Shown: one piece after another, positions 20,306 through 29,103 of the stretch
Layout of the letters: each line of letters begins with the position of its first letter
Position numbering within the stretch: position 1 is the stretch's first letter
Assembly: GCF_020073745.1 (NCBI RefSeq)
Contig: NZ_JAIRAU010000027.1
Location: 514,001 to 578,000, forward strand
DNA: 64,000 bases
Reading direction: 5' to 3'
From: Nannocystis pusilla
GTDB lineage: Bacteria > Myxococcota_A > Polyangia > Nannocystales > Nannocystaceae
Notes under the pieces: generated by a model
The model's database searches: none
Told to the model about the DNA's origin: nothing
What the model saw: the letters and a program-made list of their open reading frames with translations, nothing else
Position numbers and translations under genes: made by a program

Positions 20306-22134
20306 TCGACACCAACGTGCTGTGGATCCGCGCCGAGGGGGCGCTGCGGGCCGGCCGCCACGCCGACGCCCAGATCTACCTGCGCCAATTGGTGCAGGTG
20401 GTCGACCGCATCGACTTCGAGTACGAGGAGTGGCTGCGCGCCTACGTCGACTCGCTGCGGGCCACCGGCAACTGGGGCGAGGGGATGGCGTGCCTGTCGT
20501 ACCTCGGGGCGCGCGAGATGCCGGGCCCGGACATCATGCGGCTGTACGCGCAGCGGGCCCAGGCCGGCGACGCCGACGCGATCCGCACCGTGCGGCTGTA
20601 CGCGATCTACCTGTCGCGCGCCGGCCAGCACCGCCCGGCGGCCTCGTGGTTCGAGCTCGGCGGGATGCCGGTGCACCGCGCGATCGCCCTCGAGCGCGCC
20701 GGCGACGACGCGGCGGCCTCGCAGCTGTGGGCCCGCATGCTCGCCGGCGACGCGCTGGTCGACCGCGACTACGAGCGCGCGCTGATGAAGATCAACTACG
20801 CGCTGTGCCTGCGCCGCCTCGGCCACGAGCGGGCCCGCCAGGCCATCGCCGACGCGACCACCAGCGTCGAGGAGGTCGCCGACGCGTTCGAGAGCGAGGG
20901 CCTGCGCGAGCGCGCGTTCGACTGCTATCAGTTGATCGCGCGCCTCGGCTCGGAGACGCGGGCGTTCGAGAACGTCGCCGAGGGCTACCTCAACAGCGTC
21001 CGGATCCTCCGCGACGACGGGCTCAAGCTCGACGCGCTGCGCCTGTACGAGACGTTCATCGCCATGGCCCGCGAGGCCGGCGAGTTCCACGCGGTGGCGT
21101 CGATCCTGCGCGAGGCCGCCGACTACTGCACCCGCTCGGGCCTGCCGTACGCCGACGACCTGCGCTGGCGCAGCGCCGAGGCGTGGATCAAGGCGGCCAC
21201 CGAGGCGCTGGCGGCCGGGCACCCGCCGCAGATCATCGAGAACGCGTGCCTCGCCGCCGCCGAGGCGTTCGCGTCGGTGCGGGCGTTCCGCCAGGTGGCC
21301 GAGGCGTACCGCAAGATCACGACGCTCGACCTGCCGGCGAAGAACCGCGAGCGGGCGCTGCGGCTGATCCGTCGCCTCGGCGACCAGCCCCAGGACGCGC
21401 CGCGGCCGATGCCGGTGCCCGAGTTCCTGCGCCAGCTGCCCGACTACGAGGAGGTCTGGTACGTCGACCTGGCCGAGTGGGAGCTCGGCGGCGACCCGGC
21501 CCTGGTGGCCGCCGGCGTGATGGCCGACCGCCGCTTCCCCGACTACGTGCGCCGCCACGCGCTGCTCCTGGTGCTCGAGCTCGAGCGCCGCGGGCAGGCC
21601 TACCCGGCCCTCGACATCGTCAAGGCGCTGTCGGTGGTCCGCGCCTATCCGGTGATCGCCGGGCTCGAGGCGATGTACCGCCACGGCGACGCGTCGCTGC
21701 GCGAGTCGGTGGCCGCGGCGATGGGCGCGCTCCGCTTCAAGCGCAGCTTCGGGCTGGTGTCGCAGGCGCTGCGCGACCCCAGCCCGGGCGTGCGCAAGGC
21801 CGCGGCGGCCTCGGTCGAGCGGCTGGTGTTCCCGCACGCGTTCGAGCCGCTGCGCCGGATCTTCGAGGCCCGCGACCTCCCAGACCCCGAGGCCGCCCGC
21901 AAGGCGGCGCTGACCGCCATCGGCAAGATCGGCAGCGTCGAGGCGCTCGACTTCCTGTGCGACCGCCTCCGCGAGGGCGAGCAGCCGTTCGTCAAGGTGG
22001 CCAGCACCGCCATCAGCGAGCTGCCCAACTCGGAGCTCCTGCCGTACCTGCGGCGCCAGATCGAGTTCGTGCCGGCCGAGCACCGCGCCGTGCTCGAGGA
22101 CACGGCGCAGCGCCTCGAGCACCGGCTCCGTTGA
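20302..22134 (+). CDS. TPR/HEAT-repeat protein, last gene of the MoxR/VWA operon
   Basis: This 610-residue protein begins at the GTG (VIDTNVLWIRAEG) that overlaps the VWA stop. Residues 1-350 are helical TPR-like repeats (RAGRHADAQIYLRQLVQVV, AFDCYQLIARLGS, LDALRLYETFIAMAREAG). Residues about 410 to the end contain at least four HEAT repeats, for example RDPSPGVRKAAAASVERLV, DPEAARKAALTAIGKIGSVEAL and VKVASTAISELPNSELLPYL. There is no catalytic motif, so it is a scaffold. HEAT proteins recur in MoxR-vWA operons of complex bacteria, which supports a single functional unit. A half-copy palindrome cluster follows the stop codon. Confidence 0.88.
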   Translation: MIDTNVLWIRAEGALRAGRHADAQIYLRQLVQVVDRIDFEYEEWLRAYVDSLRATGNWGEGMACLSYLGAREMPGPDIMRLYAQRAQAGDADAIRTVRLYAIYLSRAGQHRPAASWFELGGMPVHRAIALERAGDDAAASQLWARMLAGDALVDRDYERALMKINYALCLRRLGHERARQAIADATTSVEEVADAFESEGLRERAFDCYQLIARLGSETRAFENVAEGYLNSVRILRDDGLKLDALRLYETFIAMAREAGEFHAVASILREAADYCTRSGLPYADDLRWRSAEAWIKAATEALAAGHPPQIIENACLAAAEAFASVRAFRQVAEAYRKITTLDLPAKNRERALRLIRRLGDQPQDAPRPMPVPEFLRQLPDYEEVWYVDLAEWELGGDPALVAAGVMADRRFPDYVRRHALLLVLELERRGQAYPALDIVKALSVVRAYPVIAGLEAMYRHGDASLRESVAAAMGALRFKRSFGLVSQALRDPSPGVRKAAAASVERLVFPHAFEPLRRIFEARDLPDPEAARKAALTAIGKIGSVEALDFLCDRLREGEQPFVKVASTAISELPNSELLPYLRRQIEFVPAEHRAVLEDTAQRLEHRLR

Positions 22135-22138
22135 CGGC

Positions 22139-22172
22139 GATGTCTCTCAGGACAGAGGACTGTCCGGCGCGG
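22139..22172. repeat. Dispersed repeat after the HEAT gene (possible terminator)
   Basis: GATGTCTCTCAGGACAGAGGACTGTCCG contains a TGTCTCTCAGGACA inverted pair and a second GGAC-TGTCC pair. It begins five bases after the last operon stop codon, so it could act as a transcript-end hairpin, though no T-run follows. Confidence 0.55.
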
Positions 22173-22314
22173 CCGCGGCTCCCGCATCGGCGGACGCAGA
22201 TCGTGCGGGAGGTCGACGCGCCGGCTCCGGCGGGCTCGCGCCGCGGCCGCGATGTCGCGCCGGCGCGCGCGTGGTAGGTTCGCCCGCGGGTCGGCGCGGC
22301 CCGCGGGCGAGGTC

Positions 22315-22689
22315 ATGCACGACACGGTGTACTGCAGCGGGCTCGAGCTGACGGTCGGGGTCGGTTTTCACGAGGCGGAGCTGGCGATCACGCAGACGGT
22401 GCTCGTCGACCTGGCGATCGACTGCGACTTCAGCCGCGGCCCGGCGCGCGACGAGTTCACCGGCCTGGTCGACTACTTCGTGCTGGTGCAGCAGCTCGAG
22501 CGCCATGTGGTCGGGCGCCGGTACGCGCTGATCGAGGCGCTGGCGGTCGACCTCGCGCGCCAGGTGGTGCGCCTGTACCCGCCGGTGCAGGTGCGCGTGA
22601 AGGTGACGAAGCGGCCGCCGGCGATGCCCCAGGTCGCGGCGGTCGCGGTCGAGTGCGTGCGCTCGGCGGCCGACTTCGCCGGCGAGTGA
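22315..22689 (+). CDS. folB: Dihydroneopterin aldolase
   Basis: This 124-residue enzyme of folate synthesis converts 7,8-dihydroneopterin to 6-hydroxymethyl-dihydropterin and glycolaldehyde. It starts MHDTVYCSGLELTVGVGFHEAE, whose early strand and G-x-H-E-x-E core are typical of FolB. The LVDYFVLVQQLERHV and RYALIEALAVDLARQVV segments match the DYxxL and catalytic E(T/A)LAxxLA helix. The end is VRVKVTKRPPAMPQVAAVAVE with the catalytic Lys in VTKRP. FolB forms an octamer. No other folate gene is nearby. The start is chosen over a Met 21 codons upstream because that extension is Arg-rich. Confidence 0.88.
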   Translation: MHDTVYCSGLELTVGVGFHEAELAITQTVLVDLAIDCDFSRGPARDEFTGLVDYFVLVQQLERHVVGRRYALIEALAVDLARQVVRLYPPVQVRVKVTKRPPAMPQVAAVAVECVRSAADFAGE

Positions 22690-23029
22690 GGCGCGGGCCC
22701 GCGAGGGGCGGCGCGGCGAGGCTGGCGGGATGGACATGTCTGATGTGCCATGTGCAAGGGGACATGCCATTCGCAACGGGCGCGGCGCCCGACCGGCTCC
22801 GCGCCGGCGGGGCCTCCGTCGCGGGGGGCGGTCGCTGCGTTCCGGACGATCGCGGCACCTCGGTGCCGCCCGTCACGGCGCGGAGCCGCGCGACGAACGG
22901 CCGCCAATTCGCGGCGGAACGGTCGATCCGCGGCCTCGCGGGGCTCCGCGCGTCGTACATCGTTCCACTGCCATCAATGGAAATTGATGCTGCCGCCTGC
23001 TCGAGTGTCGCCATCTTTCTTCAGCGAAT
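22690..23029. other. Intergenic region downstream of folB
   Basis: The region holds a palindrome cluster (22731-22775) and about 250 bases of GC-rich DNA. The last 40 bases before the lipoprotein gene turn AT-richer (AATGGAAATTGATG), a likely promoter zone for the lipoprotein gene, though no clean -10/-35 is seen. No gene is apparent. Confidence 0.45.
22731..22775. repeat. Dispersed palindrome cluster downstream of folB
   Basis: Three units lie in a row: TGGACATGTCTG, TGCCATGTGC and GGGGACATGCCAT. The first and second, and the second and third, can each pair as an imperfect hairpin. The cluster is entirely intergenic. Confidence 0.65.
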
Positions 23030-23644
23030 ATGCGGCACACCGTCGTTCTGTACCTCGCCTTCGCGCTCTCGGCTTCGTGCGTCGACAAGGAGATCCAGGG
23101 GGTGGGCGCGACCGACACGGCCGCCGGGCCGCAGATCCCGGCGATGCAGACGACCGGCACGACCGGGACGACCACGGAGGGGACGACGGAGGGGCCGTCG
23201 TCGGTGACCACGGGCCCGGCCGTGCCGACGACGTCGACGACGACGACGACCGACACGACCACCGAGGACACCCAGAGCGCGACCGGGCCGGAGACGACCG
23301 GCAGCGAGCCGGCCCCGCCGGCCGACACGGAGGGGCTGATGTGCCAGTTCAACGGGGACTGCCCGCCCTCGGCCCCGTTCTGCGCCAGCGCGGAGTGCCA
23401 CGACGGCAGCGAGGGCGACCCGTGCGACTTCCACGCCGAGTGCAGCGCGAGCGCGCCCCGCTGCATGAACGGCACCTGCTACGACGGCAGCGAGGGCGAC
23501 CCGTGCGTCACCGACACCGACTGCGGCGAGATGTCGAAGCACTGCGTGGTCGGCGTCTGCTACGACGGCAGCATGTTCGACCCGTGCGAGTTCGCCAAGG
23601 ACTGCGCGCCGCTGTCGGACTGCGAGAACAACCACTGCGTGTGA
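23030..23644 (+). CDS. Lipoprotein with Thr-rich linker and four Cys-rich repeats
   Basis: This 204-residue protein starts MRHTVVLYLAFALSASCVDKE with lipobox Cys17. A linker of about 65 residues, almost only Thr, Gly, Glu, Pro and Ser, would hold the C-terminal part away from the outer membrane. The C-terminus has four units of about 28 residues with the pattern C-x5-C-x6-C-x4-C then DGSEGDP. They resemble disulfide knobs such as Dickkopf-type or myxobacterial Cys-rich repeats. The last unit is cut short at CENNHCV. Function is unknown; surface adhesion or binding is plausible. Palindrome clusters flank the gene on both sides. Confidence 0.8.
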   Translation: MRHTVVLYLAFALSASCVDKEIQGVGATDTAAGPQIPAMQTTGTTGTTTEGTTEGPSSVTTGPAVPTTSTTTTTDTTTEDTQSATGPETTGSEPAPPADTEGLMCQFNGDCPPSAPFCASAECHDGSEGDPCDFHAECSASAPRCMNGTCYDGSEGDPCVTDTDCGEMSKHCVVGVCYDGSMFDPCEFAKDCAPLSDCENNHCV

Positions 23645-23652
23645 GCCGGCGA

Positions 23653-23735
23653 CGAGGTGTCCCCGGCGGCATGCCCGATCGAGCATGCGCGCGAGGGCAT
23701 GTTCTCGGCGACATGTCCGCGGTGACATGTCGCGC
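23653..23735. repeat. Dispersed palindrome cluster between convergent genes
   Basis: Related units fill the gap: GAGGTGTCCCCGGCGGCATGCC, GAGCATGCGC, GAGGGCATGTTC, GCGACATGTCC and GGTGACATGTCG. The gap separates the lipoprotein and the oppositely oriented methyltransferase. With the 5.7 kb cluster, this is a second case where a convergent gap is filled by the repeat. Confidence 0.7.
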
Positions 23736-23741
23736 GTCGCG

Positions 23742-24596
23742 TCAGGCGCGGGCGGTGACGATCCAGGCGGCGGCGCGGAGGAAGACGCCGTCGGGCCCGG
23801 CCCGCTCGGCGAAGGCGGCGCGCACGGCCGCGAGGGCGCGGCGGCGCAGGTCGTCGTCGTGACCGGCCAGCAGGCGCGTGAGGGGGCCGACCTCGGCGGC
23901 CTGGGCGAGCGCGTCGTCGAGCGCGGCCTCGCGCGAGTCGCCGCGGCCGAACCGCAGCGGGGCGTCGAACGGGGCGAGCGCGACGTCGCGGAAGCCGGCG
24001 GCCTCCAGGATGGCGAGCACGCGCCCGCGGTCGGCGAAGGCGAACGGACCGGGCGCGGACGGATCGGTCGGCGGCAGCGGCGGGAGCAGGTCGCGCAGCG
24101 CCCGGTGCGGCAGCGCGCCCCAGTCGTTGTCGGCGGCGGCGCGCCAGCACATGAAGGCGAGGCGCCCGTCCGGCTTCGCGGCGGCGCGCAGGTGGGTGAA
24201 CGCGGCCACGGGGTCGGCGAAGAACATCACGCCGAAGCGCGAGAACAGCAGGTCGTAGGGGCCCCCGAGCGGCGCGTCGGCGGCGTCGGCGAGCCGCAGC
24301 TCGACCGCCAGGCCGGCGGCGTCGGCCCGCTCGCGCGCGCGCCCCAGCAGCGGCGCCGACACGTCGACGCCGACGACCGCGCCGCCCGGCCCGACCATGC
24401 CGGCCAGCGCGAGCGTGGTGGCCCCGGCGCCGCAGCCGACGTCGAGCACGCGCTCGCCGGGGCGGACGGCCGCGGCCCGCAGCGCGGCCTCGCTGAAGGC
24501 CGCGAACATGTCGTCGAGCCGCTCCTGGTGGCGCCGCCAGCTCGCGCCGCCGGGGCCGTTCCAGTGCTCGATCTGCTGCTGGTTCGCCCCGCTCAT
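23742..24596 (-). CDS. Class I SAM-dependent methyltransferase (UbiE/Methyltransf_11-like)
   Basis: This 284-residue enzyme has the Rossmann SAM site VLDVGCGAGATTLALAG, the acidic end of strand two (VVGVDVSAPLLGRARERA), and post-motifs LADAADAPLGGPYDLLFSRFGVMFF and LRAAAKPDGRLAFMCW. The N-terminus, MSGANQQQIEHWNGPGGASW, is typical of small-molecule methyltransferases of the type next to peptidases. The ATG overlaps the stop of the prolyl oligopeptidase gene (ATGA), so the two are translationally coupled. A longer frame upstream is antisense-like and ignored. Substrate is unknown. Confidence 0.88.
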   Translation of the reverse strand: MSGANQQQIEHWNGPGGASWRRHQERLDDMFAAFSEAALRAAAVRPGERVLDVGCGAGATTLALAGMVGPGGAVVGVDVSAPLLGRARERADAAGLAVELRLADAADAPLGGPYDLLFSRFGVMFFADPVAAFTHLRAAAKPDGRLAFMCWRAAADNDWGALPHRALRDLLPPLPPTDPSAPGPFAFADRGRVLAILEAAGFRDVALAPFDAPLRFGRGDSREAALDDALAQAAEVGPLTRLLAGHDDDLRRRALAAVRAAFAERAGPDGVFLRAAAWIVTARA

Positions 24597-26698
24597 TGCG
24601 GCATGCCGTCCAGCAGGAAGGTCTTCATGAACAGGATCGTGGCGTACATCTGGTAGTCCTGGTTGCGCTTCTTGGCGAAGCCGTGGCCCTCGTCCTTGCC
24701 CTCGAGGTACCACACCGGCGTGCCGCGCTCCTTGAGGTTGGCGACGATCTGGTGCGCCTCGCTGGCGGGCACGCGCGGGTCGTTCCGGCCCTGGATGACG
24801 AACAGCGGCTTCTTGATGTCGGCGGCGCGGGTGAGCGGCGAGATCTCGAGCAGCTTCTTGCGGATCTCGGGGTCGCGCTCGTCGCCGTACTCGGCGCGGC
24901 GGAGGTCGCGGCGGTAGGCCTCGGTGTTCTCGAGGAAGGTGACGAAGTTGCTGATGCCGACGATGTCGACGGCGCAGCGGATCCGGTCGGCGAAGTGGAC
25001 CGAGGCGGCGAGGGTCATGTAGCCGCCGTACGAGCCGCCCATGATCATGACGCGCTCGGCGTCGAGCTCGGGCCGCCTGGCGATCCAGTCGAGCGCGGCG
25101 CCGAGGTCCTTGACCGAGTCCTCGCGCTGGACGCCGTTGTCGAGGCGCACGTAGGTCTTGCCGTAGCCGGTGGAGCCGCGCACGTTGGGGTAGAGGACCG
25201 CGACGCCGAGCTCGTTGAGGTAGTAGTTGTTGCGGCCGATGAAGCCGGTCTGCGACTGACCCTCGGGCCCGCCGTGGACGATGACGACGACCGGGCGCTT
25301 GCCGGTGAAGCGGGCCGGCGGGCGGTAGTAGAACCCGGGGATCTCGCGCTCGTCAAAGCTCTTCCACTGGACGAGCTCGGGCTCGCTGAAGGTCGCGGGG
25401 TTGAGGGTGCCGACCTCGCTCTCGGTCCAGCGCTCGATCGTGCCGGTCTTGACGTCGAGCACGTAGCTGTCGGCGGGCGAGCGCGCCGACGACAGGGTGA
25501 AGGCGAGCAGGCGGCCGTCGGAGTGGAAGTTGAGGCCGCCGATCGTGCCCGCGGGGAGCTGGGTCTTGATCGGCCGCTCGCGCCCGCCCGGCAGCTCGTG
25601 CACGCGCAGCTTGCCGATGCCGCCCTCGTTGACGACGGAGGCGACCAGCTTGCGGTCGCGGCTGACGGCGAAGTCGCTGATGTCCCAGGGGACAGGTTGG
25701 CCGACAGGGGTGAGCTTCTTGTCGGCGAGGCCGAGGGTGACGAGCTCGCGGAACTCGCCGTTGCCGTCGGTGGTGGTGATGACCGCCTTGCCGTCGGCCG
25801 TGAAGGCGCCGCCGTCCCACGAGACCGGGGTATCACCTGTCTTTTCGGTCAGCAGCGTGCGCGTGCCGGCGGCGAGGTCGAACAGCCACAGGTAGCTCTC
25901 GTTGACGGAGACGTAGTTGAGCGCGAGGATCCGGTCGCCGTCGGCGGAGAAGTCCTGCGGCGCCCAGCCGCCGCCGTCGACCTCGGCGACCAGCTTGTCG
26001 GTGCTCGGGTCGCGCGGGTCGACGACGTAGAAGTCGGTGTCCTTCTTGTTGCGCCGGGTCGAGGTGTAGGCGTAGCGCTGGCCGTCGCGGGTCCACGGGC
26101 CGAGGCTGTTCTTCGAGGCGCCGTCGGTGAGGAGGGTCAGGGTGCCGTCGGCGCGATCGAAGCGCCAGTTCTGCGCGAACTCGTTGCCGCCGATGTCCTT
26201 GGAGAGGACGAAGAAGTCGCCGTCGCCGACCGGCGGGTAGGTGGCGCGGCCGACCCTGTCGCTGAAGAAGGTCAGCTGGCGCCGGTCGCCGCCGGCCATC
26301 TTGACCTCGTGGATCTGGTCGGTGTCGGCGAAGCGGGTGCGGATCAGCAGCGAGTGATCGACGGGGTGCCAGTCGATCGCGCCGGCCGAGCGCGCCTCGG
26401 AGTAGGTGCCGACGCCGTCGGCGATCGCGCGCGGGATCGCGGGGATGGCGTCGGCGAGCAGGCTGTCGGGCATGACGACGACGTCGGGGTCGCTCGCCGC
26501 GGCCGCGGGTCCGGTCGCGGTGGTGGTGTGCGGGGCCTCGGCGGGCTTGTCGGCGGGCCTGTCCGCCGGCGGCGCGCCGGTCTTGGCCGGGGCCGGGGCG
26601 AGCTCGGCGGGGCGGGACGCGGCCTTCTGCGGCTGAGAGGGCGCGCTGCAGGCAGCGGCGGCGAGGAGGAGCAGGCACACCCGGTGCGAGGTCGGCAT
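24593..26698 (-). CDS. S9 prolyl oligopeptidase-family lipoprotein peptidase
   Basis: This 701-residue exported serine peptidase starts MPTSHRVCLLLLAAAACSAPSQ with lipobox Cys17, followed by an Ala/Pro-rich linker. A seven-bladed propeller spans about 90-430 (WHPVDHSLLIRTRF, FSADGDRILALNYV, FHSDGRLLAFTLSSA). The alpha/beta-hydrolase domain holds HGGPEGQSQ, the nucleophile in MGGSYGGYM (about 553), the Asp in QGRNDPRVP (about 636) and the His in DEGHGFAKK (about 670), so the triad is intact. Its role is probably degradation of extracellular peptides. Two dispersed-repeat copies lie within the propeller codons. It is co-transcribed with the methyltransferase downstream. Confidence 0.93.
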   Translation of the reverse strand: MPTSHRVCLLLLAAAACSAPSQPQKAASRPAELAPAPAKTGAPPADRPADKPAEAPHTTTATGPAAAASDPDVVVMPDSLLADAIPAIPRAIADGVGTYSEARSAGAIDWHPVDHSLLIRTRFADTDQIHEVKMAGGDRRQLTFFSDRVGRATYPPVGDGDFFVLSKDIGGNEFAQNWRFDRADGTLTLLTDGASKNSLGPWTRDGQRYAYTSTRRNKKDTDFYVVDPRDPSTDKLVAEVDGGGWAPQDFSADGDRILALNYVSVNESYLWLFDLAAGTRTLLTEKTGDTPVSWDGGAFTADGKAVITTTDGNGEFRELVTLGLADKKLTPVGQPVPWDISDFAVSRDRKLVASVVNEGGIGKLRVHELPGGRERPIKTQLPAGTIGGLNFHSDGRLLAFTLSSARSPADSYVLDVKTGTIERWTESEVGTLNPATFSEPELVQWKSFDEREIPGFYYRPPARFTGKRPVVVIVHGGPEGQSQTGFIGRNNYYLNELGVAVLYPNVRGSTGYGKTYVRLDNGVQREDSVKDLGAALDWIARRPELDAERVMIMGGSYGGYMTLAASVHFADRIRCAVDIVGISNFVTFLENTEAYRRDLRRAEYGDERDPEIRKKLLEISPLTRAADIKKPLFVIQGRNDPRVPASEAHQIVANLKERGTPVWYLEGKDEGHGFAKKRNQDYQMYATILFMKTFLLDGMPQ
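25679..25710. repeat. Dispersed repeat inside the prolyl oligopeptidase propeller
   Basis: GATGTCCCAGGGGACAGGTTGG is an inverted pair (ATGTCCC / GGGACAGG, three-base loop); a further CGACAGGGG follows. It encodes the PVGQPVPWDISDF segment of a propeller blade. A second, weaker copy (CACCTGTCTTTTCGG) lies at about 25835. Confidence 0.6.
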
Positions 26699-27243
26699 GG
26701 CGAGCGACTATAACCGAGCGGCGCCGGCCCGGGACGCGCGAGCAGCGGAGCGCGCAAGGTGCCGCGGGGGACGAAGTCTGGGAGGATCGGCGGCTGCCTG
26801 CACGAGACGGACAGCGGGGCGGACGCGACGCCGGAAGCGTGCGTTCTTGGCCTTGTTCTACGTGGCTACCAGGGGAAGACGGGCTCGCGGAGGTAGTCGA
26901 TCCCCTGCATCGCAGTAGGTTTTTCAGGCCTCGTGTAAGCGGAACTCGTCGAGGCGGCAGAGGTTGGGCGAGCCGATCTGCGTGGCCCACTCCCACACGA
27001 GCGCGCCGAGCCGAACGGGGGGAAAGCCCTACGCTCTTCAGGCGTTCGCACGCCATGAGGGCCTGAAGTCGACGAACTATCACCGCCGCGCTGGCCCGCG
27101 ACAGCCCGACCGGGCGGGCTGCTTGCGCGGACGTCTATGGTGTGCGATCGACCACGCCATGCTAGGGTCCTTGGGACGGTCCAAGTCGGAACCAACCCAG
27201 GGCACTGGCGAAGCTTTCACACTTCCGCTAGGTTAGGCGATCG
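26699..27243. other. Intergenic region at the left edge of the low-GC island
   Basis: About 545 bases separate the peptidase gene from the ATPase gene. The GC content falls gradually from left to right. A short reverse-strand remnant (listed separately) and a terminal CTACCAGGGGAAGACGGGCTCG segment may be debris from an earlier insertion. No direct repeat flanking the island is obvious by eye. A promoter for the island should lie in the last 100 bases. Confidence 0.45.
26924..27028 (-). pseudogene. Possible C-terminal gene remnant
   Basis: On the reverse strand a 34-codon frame reads GFPPVRLGALVWEW, then ATQIGSPNLCRLDEFRLHEA and a stop. It has the look of real protein (Trp, aromatic and charged residues in a natural mix) but is cut by an in-frame TAG on its left and has no start. 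I take it as the tail of a decayed gene at the island edge. The family is not recognised. Confidence 0.3.
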
Positions 27244-29100
27244 ATGCTTCAGAGCCTCACTCTCCAGAACTTCAAACCGATTCGCGGTCCGATCGCGCTT
27301 GACTTTGGAGAGGTTACCCTCCTCGCCGGGCTGAACAGTTCAGGGAAGAGCAGCGTATTACAGGCGATCCTCATGCTGTCTCAGACCTTTGGACACTCGG
27401 ATTACGAGCGCTCACTTGTGCCGAACGGCAATCAAGTCCAGCTTGGCCTATTAGCACAAGTGAAGAATGAGAATGCCAAGCCTGAAGATCCGGTCTCAAT
27501 CGGGTTCCGCCTCTCATTTCACGAGACCCCACGGTATCGCCGACACCTTAACGGTAATCGCTCTCGAATCACCGAGATTACCGTCAACGCGAGTTTTCAG
27601 CCCACCGAGGTCGATACGGGAATCTTGCGTTCTGAAGGAGGCGCAACTTTGACCAGTCTTAATATGAATATAAAGACAGTCTACCGGCGCTCGCTGCAGC
27701 TTCACGCTGAACCGATGTCGACCGGAGAGTCCGAGTTGTATACTGAGAATGTCTCGGGCCTAGATAAGCAACGCTGGCGCTTCGGGCAGGGAATTTCCTA
27801 TAAAACGCGCATCACACAGCTCGGCCCAATCTGGGAAGATCCGACGACTCAAGCTGAGGAGTCTATCCAAGGTGTGGCGCGAATGCGTCACTTCATGCCC
27901 GAGCGGATTGTGGTTAGACAGAAAATGAACTTTGACGGACGGATGAGATATGTCGCCAACGCGCTCGTGAGAATGGCTTTCAACTATTCCATGAGCTCGC
28001 TATACATGAGCGACGCTGAATCGAACGTATTTCCGCTGCCCGAGGAGATGATCACAGGATTTTATGAATATGTTCTAAAAAACGAGCAATTCGGCCGCAA
28101 TAGACGCGTCCAATCCCTGAAACGCAAGGACGGATCGTTTGCTGGCTTCATTTCTTGGCTCCGCGAGGCTATGTCCATCACTGGGCTGCATGGGAGGGAA
28201 AAGGAGAATTTTCGGAACAATCTTCTTCGGAAGATAACTCGTGATGGCGAGAAATGGGCCGAATCGAGCAATGTCTATGAGTTGTCGACTCTGCAGACGA
28301 TTGAAGGCGAACTTCTTGAAGAAGCAGTGAAGGCAGCGACAAACTTCTTCTTTGGAAAAATTCGCTATCTTGGACCTCTTCGAGTTGATCCACAAGCCAT
28401 GCAAAGCTTTTCACCCTCCAGTGAACTCGATGACGTTGGATCAAGAGGGCAATATGCAGCTGCTGTATATGATGCGAATAGGCTTAAGCTAATTCGTTGG
28501 TGGAATCCAGACAAAAATGCGGAGGATTTTTCAACGCTTGAGCACGCTCTCAACGTTTGGATCCAACATCTGAGCGTCGCATATCGGGTACATACAAGTG
28601 AGGCGAGGGAAACTGGTGTCGCTTGGCGTGTACTCCATCGACCTGGTGCCAAAGATCGTCCGCTCTCAGCTGTAGGCGTTGGCGTTAGTCAAGTGGTCCC
28701 CATTCTGGTGGCGGGCCTTCTCGCGCCGGTCGATTCACTTCTTCTACTTGAGCAACCCGAGTTGCACCTGCACATGCGGGCCCAAGCGCGGCTAGGTGAT
28801 TTTTTCGTTGGGCTTGCGCGGACGGGGAAGCGCTGTCTGATCGAGACGCACAGTGACTGCCTCGTGAACCAAATGCGATTGTATATCGCCCAGTCAAATG
28901 ACGAAGACACTACGCCTTCAGTACGCGTGCTGTTCGCGCAGCAAGACGAGGCTGATGGTCGCACAACATTTTCCCCCGTGGAGATTTCGGAGTCCGGGAA
29001 CATTCTGAACTGGCCTGATGGATTCTTTGACCAAACGATTCGGCAGGAAGAGGCGATAACGAAGGCGTCGCTGCGAAAGCGAATGAATCGACGGAGGTGA
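27244..29100 (+). CDS. ABC/OLD-like AAA ATPase (DUF3696-type), first gene of a two-gene island
   Basis: This 618-residue ATPase has an SMC/RecF-type fold: MLQSLTLQNFKPIRGPIALDF, Walker A GLNSSGKSS at 29-37, a Q-loop region, a signature AVGVGVSQVVPILVAGLL, Walker B SLLLLEQPELHLH and H-loop ETHSDCLVNQMRL. The C-terminus (FSPVEISESGNILNWPDGFFDQ) is like DUF3696. There is no TOPRIM domain, so it is not a standard OLD nuclease. GC content and codon choice (TTT, AAT, ATA, AGA) are clearly lower in GC than the surroundings, which points to transfer. ATPases of this type drive two-gene defence systems, where they pair with a separate effector; the next gene, three bases on, is the obvious candidate. 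Confidence 0.9.
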   Translation: MLQSLTLQNFKPIRGPIALDFGEVTLLAGLNSSGKSSVLQAILMLSQTFGHSDYERSLVPNGNQVQLGLLAQVKNENAKPEDPVSIGFRLSFHETPRYRRHLNGNRSRITEITVNASFQPTEVDTGILRSEGGATLTSLNMNIKTVYRRSLQLHAEPMSTGESELYTENVSGLDKQRWRFGQGISYKTRITQLGPIWEDPTTQAEESIQGVARMRHFMPERIVVRQKMNFDGRMRYVANALVRMAFNYSMSSLYMSDAESNVFPLPEEMITGFYEYVLKNEQFGRNRRVQSLKRKDGSFAGFISWLREAMSITGLHGREKENFRNNLLRKITRDGEKWAESSNVYELSTLQTIEGELLEEAVKAATNFFFGKIRYLGPLRVDPQAMQSFSPSSELDDVGSRGQYAAAVYDANRLKLIRWWNPDKNAEDFSTLEHALNVWIQHLSVAYRVHTSEARETGVAWRVLHRPGAKDRPLSAVGVGVSQVVPILVAGLLAPVDSLLLLEQPELHLHMRAQARLGDFFVGLARTGKRCLIETHSDCLVNQMRLYIAQSNDEDTTPSVRVLFAQQDEADGRTTFSPVEISESGNILNWPDGFFDQTIRQEEAITKASLRKRMNRRR

Positions 29101-29103
29101 CCC

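Noticed and set aside
22873..23475. Minus-strand frames opposite the 23.0 kb lipoprotein gene
   Set aside because: They are low-complexity Val/Ser products of the ACG/ACC linker codons read backwards.
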